Below, in pieces: positions 25,667-33,497 of a stretch of 45,081 nt of DNA. Made by a program: the position numbers and the translations under genes. Location of the stretch: contig QIGK01000145.1 in assembly GCA_003228875.1 (NCBI GenBank), positions 1 to 45,081 of the forward strand, given 5' to 3'. The notes beneath the pieces were generated by a model that saw nothing but the letters and a program-made list of their open reading frames with translations, ran no database searches and had not been told where the DNA came from. The DNA comes from Rhodobacterales bacterium. GTDB lineage: Bacteria; Pseudomonadota; Alphaproteobacteria; Rhodobacterales; Rhodobacteraceae. Position 1 is the stretch's first letter, and each line of letters begins with the position of its first letter.

Positions 25667-26347
25667 TCAGCTTTTCCAAGCGATTTCCAGCTTTTTGATT
25701 GCATCAATGCGGTCTTGGGTTTTTGGATGGCTCATTAACCAAGCGGCAGTGCCGCCGCCTTTTGGGGTCCATTCTTCCAGCTTTCGAAACAGGGATATTT
25801 GTGGGTAAAGGCCAATGCCGGATTTTTCCAGTAATGCCGCTGCGTAAGCATCTGCCTCGTATTCATCTTTGCGAGACAGGCCCGCTGCCAGCAGCCCGAC
25901 CAGAAAATTGGCAATATAAACCCCGAAAAACGGGATATACCGCCCCAAAACCATGCTCAGCGCCACGCGAATGGCATTTTGCCCCGAAAAATCAATCATG
26001 CGTCGTTTGGAATGGCCCAGTGCCACATGGCCCAGTTCATGGGCGATGACGCTGGCTATTTCTTCGGCGGTAACCTCACCGGATTGATATTTTTTGAAAA
26101 ACCCACGGGTGATGAATATTCGACCATCGGGCGCTGCCAAGCCATTAACCGGTTCAACTTCGAATATAAAAGTTTTTAGCTGCGGCAGGTCTAATTGCTG
26201 CGCCATTTTTTTGGTTAGAACCAGTAAATCAGGGTCATTCAGCACGCTGGAGCGGCGATTGAGGTCTTGCCCTGTTCGCCATGCGGAAAACCGATACATG
26301 ACAAACCCGACAATAACGGCCATCAGAATTGGGGTGAATTTCAACAT
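25667..26347 (-). CDS. M48 family metalloprotease, HtpX-like
   Basis: A 226-residue membrane-linked zinc protease. A hydrophobic N-terminal helix (KFTPILMAVIVGFVMYRF) precedes the catalytic region, where the zinc motif is IAHELGHVALGHSKRRM (H103, E104, H107), with E162 in SRKDEYEADAYAA as the third ligand. EVEPVNGLAAPDGRIFITRG upstream is typical of M48 substrate-binding strands. M48 enzymes degrade damaged membrane proteins or, in the periplasm, process surface proteins. It is the last gene of the ten-gene minus-strand series, 16 bases after the DedA gene. Confidence 0.9.
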   Translation of the reverse strand: MLKFTPILMAVIVGFVMYRFSAWRTGQDLNRRSSVLNDPDLLVLTKKMAQQLDLPQLKTFIFEVEPVNGLAAPDGRIFITRGFFKKYQSGEVTAEEIASVIAHELGHVALGHSKRRMIDFSGQNAIRVALSMVLGRYIPFFGVYIANFLVGLLAAGLSRKDEYEADAYAAALLEKSGIGLYPQISLFRKLEEWTPKGGGTAAWLMSHPKTQDRIDAIKKLEIAWKS

Positions 26348-26363
26348 ATCCCCTAAATAGGGT

Positions 26364-26969
26364 TTAAGATTTGTTTTTAACAGCCTTGCGTGCGTTTTTT
26401 AGTAATTTTTTTCCTAAAATAAACATACCCAAAGCCCCGAGCAAGAACCAGCTTATGTCTGCAAGCAATGCTGCAATCGCCTCGGCGTTGGCCGAAAACA
26501 ATAGGCCAAGACTAAGATAACCCCCTACCCAGATTATTTCGCCCAACAAAGCCCAAAAGGTAAATCCGCGCCAGCTGTAATCACCAATGCCGCTGGCGTA
26601 ATTGATCCAAGGGCCAACCGGGGCCACCAGCCAGCGGCTTAGAAACACACCTATGCCGCCCCATTTTGCCGAAAATGCTTTGGCCCTGCGGATGGATTTT
26701 GAATATTTTTGGGAATGCGATAATCGGGCTTCCAATGCATCGCCACCCCTTGCCCCAAGAAAATAGGCTAATTGGTCACCAATGGCTGCTGATAAAAAGG
26801 CGACCACCAAAACAGCTATCAAGTCCAAATCACCAGACCCAACAAATGCACCGCTAAGCACCAGCAAAACTGAACTGGGCAGCGGCACTGCCAGACATGC
26901 CAGAACGATTGAGGCAGATAAAACAATCAGCCCGTAATCTGTAATTAGTTGCATTAAAATATCTGTCAT
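26364..26969 (-). CDS. DedA family membrane protein
   Basis: A 201-residue integral membrane protein. It has the family features: two re-entrant-like hydrophobic segments near the start (LIVLSASIVLACLAVPLPSS), the AAIGDQLAYFLGARGGD motif, and FLSRWLVAPVGPWINYASG (about 109-127), where the R and GP residues are conserved in DedA proteins. DedA proteins flip undecaprenyl phosphate or phospholipids and affect envelope integrity; the exact substrate here is unknown. The start overlaps the stop of the preceding gene by 4 bases (ATGA). Confidence 0.9.
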   Translation of the reverse strand: MTDILMQLITDYGLIVLSASIVLACLAVPLPSSVLLVLSGAFVGSGDLDLIAVLVVAFLSAAIGDQLAYFLGARGGDALEARLSHSQKYSKSIRRAKAFSAKWGGIGVFLSRWLVAPVGPWINYASGIGDYSWRGFTFWALLGEIIWVGGYLSLGLLFSANAEAIAALLADISWFLLGALGMFILGKKLLKNARKAVKNKS

Positions 26970-27316
26970 GGCTGCGGCGCCATGGCGCGGTGCTGGTCAA
27001 TAGCATCCATCAACTGCCTGACCAGTTGGGCATAAGGAATGCCGGTTTCATCAGCAACGCGCTGGATGCGCAGGCGAATGGCGTTATCCAATGAAATACC
27101 GGCAGATTGCAAAAGCACCTCTGGGGGGACGTCATAGGTTTTGGCGATATACCCAATTGGCATCCAAGGTTCGATTTCGCGATCCCTGTTATTTTGAAAG
27201 TAGACAGTATCAACAATGGTGCGGATCAAAAACATAACTGTAAATAGGCTGACAAAAACGAATCCAAGCAAAAGTAAACGGTGTTCTTGCCAAAGATGTC
27301 GGAGTTTTTTGATCAT
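26966..27316 (-). CDS. Single-span membrane protein, function unknown
   Basis: A 116-residue protein with a short basic start (MIKKLRHLWQEHR), one membrane helix (LLLGFVFVSLFTVMFLIRTI, about 14-33) and a soluble C-terminal part of about 80 residues (TYDVPPEVLLQSAGISL, then RIQRVADETGIPYAQLVRQL) predicted to be helical and probably periplasmic. The start at 27316 has GGGGGGCAAA upstream and overlaps the P450 stop by 3 bases; the upstream ATG at 27334 is less well supported. It shares a 4-base overlap with the DedA gene. I do not recognise a family beyond a DNA-binding-like helix pattern in the C-terminal part, which may be coincidental. Confidence 0.7.
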   Translation of the reverse strand: MIKKLRHLWQEHRLLLLGFVFVSLFTVMFLIRTIVDTVYFQNNRDREIEPWMPIGYIAKTYDVPPEVLLQSAGISLDNAIRLRIQRVADETGIPYAQLVRQLMDAIDQHRAMAPQP

Positions 27317-28473
27317 TTTGCCCCCCATGTGCAAGGCAGATTCAATATGCCGCGAAATGCCCAGCCGCCAATTTTCACGTCTCCGGTTAATCTTATGTCT
27401 TTGAGTCGCTCAAAAATCAATGGCAAGGCAACATCGGCGATCAGCGCTTTGCTGGCCCATGCGCCTGCGCAGAAATGCGGCCCTGCGCCAAAGGCGATAT
27501 GTTTGCTTGCGTCGCGAGTAATGTCGAACTGTTCGGGGTTTTGAAAATAATCTTCGTCATGATTGGCTGAGTTAAACATAAAGAACACGTCGTCACCGGC
27601 TTTGAGGTCAATCCCAGAAAGCGTTGTGCCTTTGGCAACACGGCGCGGAGACATGCCAATCGGGGCCATCCATCTGATATATTCCTCAAATACTTGTTGC
27701 CAGCCAATCTGGCCGCTTAGCACCATTTCCAGTTGCGCAGGGTGGGTCAGCAAAGCCCAGATTATGCCGGCAATCACATCACGGGGTTCATTTTGCCCAC
27801 CGCTGATTGCCAGCCGGATATTGGCGTAAATGCTGGGTTTGGGCAGGCCCGCCGCCTGCATAATTTTCAAAAGGTCCGGCGCATCAGCTTCACGGGCCGA
27901 GGCCGCTTGGATGGCCGTATCAATTTTTTTGGTGGCGATGTTACAGGCCGTCTCGATCAGCGGATCACCGGCATAGTTGGAAATACCGTCAATCATCGCC
28001 TGAGAGGTCTGGTCCATTTCTTGCCAGCTTAACCCGCTAATTCCGGTGATTATGCGCAAGGCCTCGCCAGATAAGTGGGTGGCAAAAAGGGTAAAAAGGT
28101 CACCGTTTTTCAGAGGTTTGATGTCTTTCAAAATGGCATCCGCCACGGCATGGAATTGCGCTGTCCACACATTGCGCACGGTTTTAGGCGATAATGTCGG
28201 AAAAATTGCTTTGCGTTCCAAGCCATGGCTTGCGCCATCTTTGCGCATCAGGTTTTCGCCCATCAGCCGCGTCATTAATCCGTCGAGTTGCAGCGATGAA
28301 AAACTGGCAATGTCTGGTTCTGCTTTGACAATATCATCGCGCCTGGTGATCAGGGTGCGGTTAAGTTCTGGCACAAAACAGATCGGCGTATTTTTCCGCA
28401 TTTCTCGCAAGGCAGGGTAGGGGTTTGCCCAAAAGCTGGGTAAATCAACATGGACAATCGGGGTGCTGCTCAT
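27313..28473 (-). CDS. Cytochrome P450 with a non-canonical I-helix
   Basis: A 386-residue soluble P450 without membrane anchor. The heme-thiolate motif is FGAGPHFCAGAWA with C335, and the K-helix ExxR pair is E264-R267 (EEYIRWM). The I-helix reads AISGGQNEPRDVIAGI (222-237). The usual A/G-G-x-D/E-T pattern is absent: asparagine and glutamate (N228, E229) stand where an acid and threonine are expected, so oxygen activation may differ from typical monooxygenases. Substrate is unknown and no ferredoxin or reductase gene is nearby. The ATG overlaps the end of the VWA gene by 4 bases, and the stop overlaps the next gene, so expression is coupled on both sides. Confidence 0.92.
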   Translation of the reverse strand: MSSTPIVHVDLPSFWANPYPALREMRKNTPICFVPELNRTLITRRDDIVKAEPDIASFSSLQLDGLMTRLMGENLMRKDGASHGLERKAIFPTLSPKTVRNVWTAQFHAVADAILKDIKPLKNGDLFTLFATHLSGEALRIITGISGLSWQEMDQTSQAMIDGISNYAGDPLIETACNIATKKIDTAIQAASAREADAPDLLKIMQAAGLPKPSIYANIRLAISGGQNEPRDVIAGIIWALLTHPAQLEMVLSGQIGWQQVFEEYIRWMAPIGMSPRRVAKGTTLSGIDLKAGDDVFFMFNSANHDEDYFQNPEQFDITRDASKHIAFGAGPHFCAGAWASKALIADVALPLIFERLKDIRLTGDVKIGGWAFRGILNLPCTWGAK

Positions 28474-29654
28474 CGCACCAGTTCCTTCATGGCGCTATCG
28501 ATGCCTTTCAGGGTCATCGGATGCATACGGTTTTCAAAAATCTGGCTAATCATGTTGGTGGAATGGGTATATTGCCACTGGTCCCTTGGCACCGGGTTTA
28601 TCCAGATATGATCAGGCCATTTTTCACGGGCGCGTTGCAGCCAGACTTCTCCGGTTTCTTGGTTGTAATGTTCATTTGCCCCGCCAACATAGGCAATTTC
28701 ATAAGGTGACATCGCCGCATCGCCAACAAAAATACATTTGTAATCAGCGCCATAGGTATTCAGCACCTCCCATGTCGGGACCTGTTGACCCCAGCGCCGT
28801 GCGTTATCACGCCACACGCCTTCATAAAGACAATTGTGAAAATAGTAATATTCCAGATGCTTGAATTCGCTGCGCGCTGCTGAAAACAGTTCTTCGACCA
28901 GTTTGATATGGGGGTCCATGGACCCGCCCACGTCCAGAAACAACAGCACTTTGATGGCGTTGCGCCGTTCTGGCCGTAGTTGCACATCCAGATAGCCGTG
29001 TTCGGCAGTCATCTGGATGGTGCCGTCCAGATCCAACTCGTCCTCCGCCCCTGATCGCGCCCAACGGCGCAGGCGTTTCAGGGCCATTTTGATGTTACGA
29101 GTGCCAAGCTCCACACTGCCGTCAAGGTTGCGAAATTCGCGTTTATCCCAGACCTTGACCGCCCTTTGATGGCGGGATTTATCTTGGCCAATACGCACCC
29201 CTTCGGGGTTATAGCCATAGGCGCCAAATGGCGAAGTGCCCGCAGTGCCGATCCATTTTGAACCGCCCTGATGACGTTTTTCCTGCTCGCGCAAGCGTTC
29301 TTTCAAGATTTCCATCAGCTTTTCAAACCCGCCAAGGCTTTCGATTTTTTCGCGCTCCTCGGCGCTTAACTGGTTTTCAGCCAGTTTTCGCAGCCATTCT
29401 TCGGGGATGTCCACCTGTTCAATAATATCAGCCAATGATAGGGTTTCCAGCCCCTTAAAGGTGGCGGAAAATACTTGATCGAACCGGTCCAGATGGCGCT
29501 CATCTTTAACCATGGTGATACGGGCAAGGTAATAAAACCCCTCAACGTCATACATCACCAATGCTTTTTGCATGGCTTCCAGAAAGCTGAGGAACTCGCG
29601 CAGGCTAACGGGGATTTTGGCGTCTCGTAAATTAGTAAAGAAACGCAGGAACAT
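28470..29654 (-). CDS. VWA domain protein, CoxE-like
   Basis: A 394-residue protein with a helical N-terminal half and a von Willebrand A domain at about 235-394. The metal-ion-dependent adhesion site is VLLFLDVGGSMDPHIKLVEE (D241, G243, S245), where the usual DxSxS is DxGxS, as in CoxE-like proteins. CoxE together with the MoxR-type ATPase CoxD helps assemble the metal centre of CO dehydrogenase, and related pairs mature other enzymes. A charged linker (about 95-130, EREKIESLGGFEKLMEILK) precedes the VWA domain. A MoxR ATPase gene lies upstream in the same transcription unit, and a P450 gene follows with a 4-base overlap. Confidence 0.88.
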   Translation of the reverse strand: MFLRFFTNLRDAKIPVSLREFLSFLEAMQKALVMYDVEGFYYLARITMVKDERHLDRFDQVFSATFKGLETLSLADIIEQVDIPEEWLRKLAENQLSAEEREKIESLGGFEKLMEILKERLREQEKRHQGGSKWIGTAGTSPFGAYGYNPEGVRIGQDKSRHQRAVKVWDKREFRNLDGSVELGTRNIKMALKRLRRWARSGAEDELDLDGTIQMTAEHGYLDVQLRPERRNAIKVLLFLDVGGSMDPHIKLVEELFSAARSEFKHLEYYYFHNCLYEGVWRDNARRWGQQVPTWEVLNTYGADYKCIFVGDAAMSPYEIAYVGGANEHYNQETGEVWLQRAREKWPDHIWINPVPRDQWQYTHSTNMISQIFENRMHPMTLKGIDSAMKELVR

Positions 29655-29657
29655 TTT

Positions 29658-29828
29658 TTAGACGAGCCCGAGTTTGCTCGCAAGAATGGCAATGAACAAA
29701 GCAGCGATGGAAAATATGATGCCAAATATAAACCCGTATTGAAGCTTGTCGGCCGTTTGGCCGCCGCGCTTTGCCGCGCGCACCCAACCAAATATTCCGC
29801 CCAGAAGAAACATCACCGGATAGATCAT
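29658..29828 (-). CDS. Mini membrane protein (56 residues), function unknown
   Basis: Starts with MIYPVMFLLGGIFGWVRAAK, then a polar GGQTADKLQYG, then a second helix (FIFGIIFSIAALFIAILA) ending in SKLGLV. The start at 29828 has AAAGGG upstream at 7-base spacing; the longer frame from 30044 overlaps the lipoprotein gene and is not credible. Only 10 bases separate it from the stop of the preceding lipoprotein gene and 3 from the VWA start, so it is clearly in the operon. Two short helices with a positively charged loop between them suggest a small hairpin membrane protein; partner unknown. Confidence 0.75.
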   Translation of the reverse strand: MIYPVMFLLGGIFGWVRAAKRGGQTADKLQYGFIFGIIFSIAALFIAILASKLGLV

Positions 29829-29838
29829 TATATGCCCT

Positions 29839-31113
29839 TTATTGTCCGGCCGGAACCAATCCGGCGATTTGTGCCTGTGCTGCTGCAATGCGCTCAGCAT
29901 CTTCTCCAAACGCATACCTTGCCTGCGCCAAACTGTCGAGCCGCGCCCGAGTTGATTCTGCGTCACGCCCAAGATTGGCAAAAGCCAGCGCGCGGATGCC
30001 TTGAATTCCCGCAACCAACACCGCGTCCTGATGTCTGCGCGCAACCGCCAATGCGGGCGTGGTCAGTCGAATAACATCGTCAAATCGCTGGGCCGCCAAG
30101 GCAACCGCTGCAATATGCATGGCAGCCACAGCCGTGCGCAGATTGTCAACGCCAAGCTGCGCCAACGAAAGTGAATAAGCTTCTTGAAAAGCAGGCGCAG
30201 CCAGTTGCGGTGCGCCGCGTAAATTAAGACGACCATAAACCAGCAAAGAATGGATCAACCGGTGGTCTCCCATGCTTCGGGCCACTTGAATGGCCTGTTG
30301 CGCAGCCAAAACGCGGGTGCCGCGCGGGTTACCGCCAATCAAGGCAGTTTCCATCAGGCGTTTCCATTGGGGGTTCGGCCGCAAAACCGTTCCGGACCGG
30401 TTACCAGCGGGGTTTATATCGTTCAGAATGGAGGCGGCAATCGCAGAGGCTTGGGTTTTGTTCATGCCGACCTCAAGGCGATCATTATACAAAACGCGCA
30501 ACATCAAAATATCAAAATCGGTTAGCCGATTATGCACGTTATCATCATTAAAAATTGAATCAGCAACATAGTAAAGGTCATTGACAGGCCCAAGCGCCTG
30601 ACCAATTTCTTCGTTCAAACAGGCGCGAACTATGTATGGCGGCGCGTCATCAGGAATAAAAATGGCTGCTTTTTGTAGGTTTTGCTGGCTGGACCAGCTT
30701 TGGCTCTGGCCACGGCGAAACGCGGCCCAACTGTTGACACCCGACGCAACAACGCAAGCTGCGTTAGGGAAATTCCGCTCCATCACCGCCGCCGGAATTT
30801 GCTGCACATGAATTTGGGCATTGTCGTTGCCAGCTGCGATATCAATATTTGCGCCAAGCCGGATTTTTTGCAACACTTGATCCAGATCACCACGGTATTG
30901 CGTTAGAGCAGGGCTAAGCGACACGCGAATTGGGCCTTCATATTTCAAAAGCCCCTGCACCGAACGACCGGTTTCGGTTTGAAAAGTCAAATCTATGAAT
31001 TCGTTGCTCAAGACCAAATTTGATCTTGGCACGCCGTTGCTGGCTGGAACAGAACCGCCCGAAGGGGCAACACAGCCAGCAAGAAGTAATAACAAAGTGA
31101 GCTTTTTCAACAT
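29839..31113 (-). CDS. DUF2927 lipoprotein with a TPR-like C-terminal region
   Basis: A 424-residue secreted lipoprotein. The signal ends in a lipobox LLLLAGC with C14, so it should be anchored to a membrane facing the periplasm. The DUF2927 region (about 30-240) includes SNEFIDLTFQTETGRSVQ, CLNEEIGQALGPVND and DSIFNDDNVHNRLTDFDI; the EE-x-x-Q arrangement in this motif looks like a degenerate zinc-protease site, so catalysis is uncertain. The C-terminal part (about 255-424) is helix-rich with paired-helix repeats (HIAAVALAAQRFDDVIRL). The family is common in Rhodobacterales and its function is unknown. It is 1 base from the GNAT stop and 10 bases upstream of the mini membrane protein. Confidence 0.82.
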   Translation of the reverse strand: MLKKLTLLLLLAGCVAPSGGSVPASNGVPRSNLVLSNEFIDLTFQTETGRSVQGLLKYEGPIRVSLSPALTQYRGDLDQVLQKIRLGANIDIAAGNDNAQIHVQQIPAAVMERNFPNAACVVASGVNSWAAFRRGQSQSWSSQQNLQKAAIFIPDDAPPYIVRACLNEEIGQALGPVNDLYYVADSIFNDDNVHNRLTDFDILMLRVLYNDRLEVGMNKTQASAIAASILNDINPAGNRSGTVLRPNPQWKRLMETALIGGNPRGTRVLAAQQAIQVARSMGDHRLIHSLLVYGRLNLRGAPQLAAPAFQEAYSLSLAQLGVDNLRTAVAAMHIAAVALAAQRFDDVIRLTTPALAVARRHQDAVLVAGIQGIRALAFANLGRDAESTRARLDSLAQARYAFGEDAERIAAAQAQIAGLVPAGQ

Positions 31114-31114
31114 T

Positions 31115-31555
31115 CTAGCGGCTATATTTTATAAATGGAGTCAAGGTGCCGATGCGATCATAGAGCCGCCTGCCGGCTTTGTTGAAATCTTGGGTCAGCC
31201 AATAAACCTTGGGGCAGCCAACCTTATCTGCGGCGCTGTAAACGCCGTTGATCAGGGCGCGACCTATGCCGGTTCCGCGTAGTTCTGGGTCTGTGTATAG
31301 GTCTTGAAGGTAACAGGCATTTTCAAGCTGCCAGCCATGGGTATGATATATATAATGGGTTAACCCCGCCAGTTTGCCGTCAACTTCAGCCACCAATCCA
31401 TGATAATCTGGATGTTTGTCTGACAGCATCCGACTTATTGCGGCATCATAAATTTCTGACGGCAGGCTTGTTTCATAATAATCCAGATACCTTTTCCAAA
31501 GCACCCGCCATTGCGGTTCGTCGTTTTGTTTGAGCGGGCGGATAATAAGGGTCAT
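31115..31555 (-). CDS. GNAT family N-acetyltransferase
   Basis: A 146-residue acyl-CoA-dependent acetyltransferase. The core reads GLVAEVDGKLAGLTHYIYH, LQDLYTDPELRGTGIGRALI (the acetyl-CoA pyrophosphate-binding R/Q-x-x-G-x-G/A motif is RGTGIG) and GCPKVYWLTQDFNKAGRRLY near the end. The resemblance to polyamine or amino-acid acetyltransferases is weak, so no substrate is proposed. It overlaps the AEC permease stop by 4 bases (ATGA) and is followed 1 base later by the DUF2927 lipoprotein gene. Confidence 0.9.
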   Translation of the reverse strand: MTLIIRPLKQNDEPQWRVLWKRYLDYYETSLPSEIYDAAISRMLSDKHPDYHGLVAEVDGKLAGLTHYIYHTHGWQLENACYLQDLYTDPELRGTGIGRALINGVYSAADKVGCPKVYWLTQDFNKAGRRLYDRIGTLTPFIKYSR

Positions 31556-32460
31556 GCAGTTAATACCGAAAGCGAAATGATTGAAAGAAGCGTAGAGATT
31601 AACACAGCTTTTGCAATGGTGTCAGTTTTAACACCATATTGGGTGGCAATCACAAAAGGCATGGCCCCGCAAGGCCCTGCCGCCACAATCAAAGTGATAT
31701 TGCTGGTGAATTCTGAGACAACAAACATGCCAAGCCCCATCCAGACCAGTATCGGAATGACCAGCAATTTTGTGCCGATAACCACCCAAACCGCGGCTCC
31801 GATTTTTAGCAATGAAGAACTTGCAAGTGTTATGCCCAAGGCAAAAAGCAATACCGGCGCCGCCGCTGCGCCAGCGAATTGTGCAAATGTCATGATACCT
31901 GCTGGTGCGCTGTCACCCAGTATTCCCAGAACAATACCGACGGGAGGCGCGTAAAAAAACGGGTTTTTGAATATCATCCCTGACATTTTTGCAAAACTTT
32001 GCCGTCCTGCGCTTAGCAGTGCAACAATAAATACGCTTGCGGGAATAATCACGCCCGCATCAAACATGACAATACCGGCCATCGGGGCACCGGCATTTGC
32101 ACCGTAAATCCGCTCGGCGATGGGCAATACAAAGAAGATATGATTGACGATGACGGCGCAAAGACCCAGCAAAACCGATTCTCTGATTTCGCGTTTAAAA
32201 CCATAAAACATCAGCATAAAAACCACAGCATAGATCACAAGCTGCACCAGTAAATTGACCAAAATCGCTGGCCACTCAAAATTCGATATGGGCGCTGACC
32301 CAAGCACCGAGACAATCAGCGCCGGAACCGCCATGTAAAACGCAATTTTGTTGATAGAGACCGCGTCGCCTGTGCTTAGAACGCCAAGTTTATTTAATAA
32401 ATACCCGACCACCAAAGCCATAAAAATCGGCAATACTGGATTGGCGAGGGTTTCGAACAT
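31552..32460 (-). CDS. AEC family transporter (auxin efflux carrier superfamily)
   Basis: A 302-residue membrane protein with about ten hydrophobic segments arranged as two bundles with a central polar stretch. PVLPIFMALVVGYLLNKLGV at the N-terminus, VNHIFFVLPIAERIYGANAG in the first half and AAGPCGAMPFVIATQYG near the C-terminus are typical for the family, which exports or exchanges carboxylates and other organic anions. No regulatory domain is fused. Its start abuts the MoxR stop directly (32460/32461), and its end overlaps the GNAT gene by 4 bases. Confidence 0.9.
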   Translation of the reverse strand: MFETLANPVLPIFMALVVGYLLNKLGVLSTGDAVSINKIAFYMAVPALIVSVLGSAPISNFEWPAILVNLLVQLVIYAVVFMLMFYGFKREIRESVLLGLCAVIVNHIFFVLPIAERIYGANAGAPMAGIVMFDAGVIIPASVFIVALLSAGRQSFAKMSGMIFKNPFFYAPPVGIVLGILGDSAPAGIMTFAQFAGAAAAPVLLFALGITLASSSLLKIGAAVWVVIGTKLLVIPILVWMGLGMFVVSEFTSNITLIVAAGPCGAMPFVIATQYGVKTDTIAKAVLISTLLSIISLSVLTA

Positions 32461-33300
32461 TTAGCGTTGGCCACGCGCAATAAAGGCCAGCCGTTCAAAC
32501 AGATGCACATCCTGTTCATTTTTCAGCAAAGCACCATGGAGCTTTGGCAGCGCATCGGTGCCATCACGGCGCAAATCGCTTGCATCCAGATCTTCAGCCA
32601 GCAGCAGCTTTAACCAATCCAGCACCTCGCTGGTTGATGGCTTTTTCTTTAGCCCCGGCGTTTCGCGCAGTTCATAAAACTGGGTTAGTGCGGCTTCTAC
32701 CAATGTTTTTTTGATCCCGGGGAAATGCACGTCGATGATGGCTTGCATGGTGTCAGCATCGGGAAACCGGATATAATGGAAAAAGCAGCGGCGCAAAAAT
32801 GCATCCGGCAATTCTTTTTCGTTATTCGAGGTAATAATCACAATCGGACGCTGCTTGGCGCGGATGATCTCGCCGGTTTCATAGACGTAAAACTCCATCT
32901 TATCCAGCTCTTGCAGCAGGTCATTGGGAAATTCGATGTCAGCTTTGTCGATCTCATCAATCAGCAGCAACATGCGTTCATCAGCATCAAACGCCTGCCA
33001 TAATTTGCCCGGCTTGATATAGTTTTTGACATCATGCACCCGCGCATCGCCAAGCTGGCTATCGCGCAAACGGCTGACTGCGTCATATTCATAAAGGCCT
33101 TGCTGGGCTTTGGTGGTTGATTTTATGTTCCACTCGATCATGGTCAGGCCCAACGCATCAGCGATTTGGCGCGCTAGCTCAGTTTTGCCAGTTCCGGGTT
33201 CACCTTTGACCAACAGCGGCCGTTCCAACGTGATTGCGGCATTGACAGCCACCGTCAAATCATCCGTTGCAACATAGTTTTTGGTGCCTTCAAAACGCAT
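32461..33300 (-). CDS. MoxR-type AAA+ ATPase
   Basis: A 279-residue ATPase and the first gene of the ten-gene minus-strand series. Walker A is GEPGTGKT (33-40), Walker B is LLLIDEIDKAD (D115, E116), and PIVIITSNNEKELPDAFLRR contains sensor 1 and the arginine finger region. MoxR-type ATPases act as chaperones that insert metal or other cofactors with a VWA partner, and the CoxE-like VWA gene lies five genes downstream. Length and sequence match the CoxD/MoxR-like group. AGGATTATCC precedes the ATG. The region upstream (33301-33497) is shared with dksA, which is divergent. Confidence 0.92.
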   Translation of the reverse strand: MRFEGTKNYVATDDLTVAVNAAITLERPLLVKGEPGTGKTELARQIADALGLTMIEWNIKSTTKAQQGLYEYDAVSRLRDSQLGDARVHDVKNYIKPGKLWQAFDADERMLLLIDEIDKADIEFPNDLLQELDKMEFYVYETGEIIRAKQRPIVIITSNNEKELPDAFLRRCFFHYIRFPDADTMQAIIDVHFPGIKKTLVEAALTQFYELRETPGLKKKPSTSEVLDWLKLLLAEDLDASDLRRDGTDALPKLHGALLKNEQDVHLFERLAFIARGQR

Positions 33301-33372
33301 GGATAATCCTGACTGTTTTCTTTGGAATCAGCGCGCAGATTAACAGCAAGAAAAATTGATGCAAGTTTGTCG

Positions 33373-33384
33373 CACTAGCTAGTG
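33373..33384. promoter_or_regulatory. Perfect 12-bp palindrome upstream of dksA
   Basis: CACTAGCTAGTG reads identically on both strands. It lies about 115 bases before the dksA start and about 75 bases from the divergent MoxR start, so it could be an operator for either gene. Only the dyad itself supports a function. Confidence 0.3.
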
Positions 33385-33450
33385 ACATTCCCGAAATAAG
33401 CAGTTATTCCACCCCCGAGATCGAGATAAAACCGTGCAATATTCAGCGCG

Positions 33451-33464
33451 CCCCAACCTTGGGG
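33451..33464 (+). promoter_or_regulatory. Compact hairpin in the dksA leader
   Basis: CCCCAA (33451-33456) pairs with TTGGGG (33459-33464) around CC, so in RNA at least the outer 4-5 pairs can form. It ends 33 bases before the dksA ATG, so it should be in the 5' untranslated region and could affect translation. No T-run follows, so it is not an intrinsic terminator. Confidence 0.3.
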
Positions 33465-33497
33465 AGGGCCACACGGCAGGACTAATTGGGGTATCTT

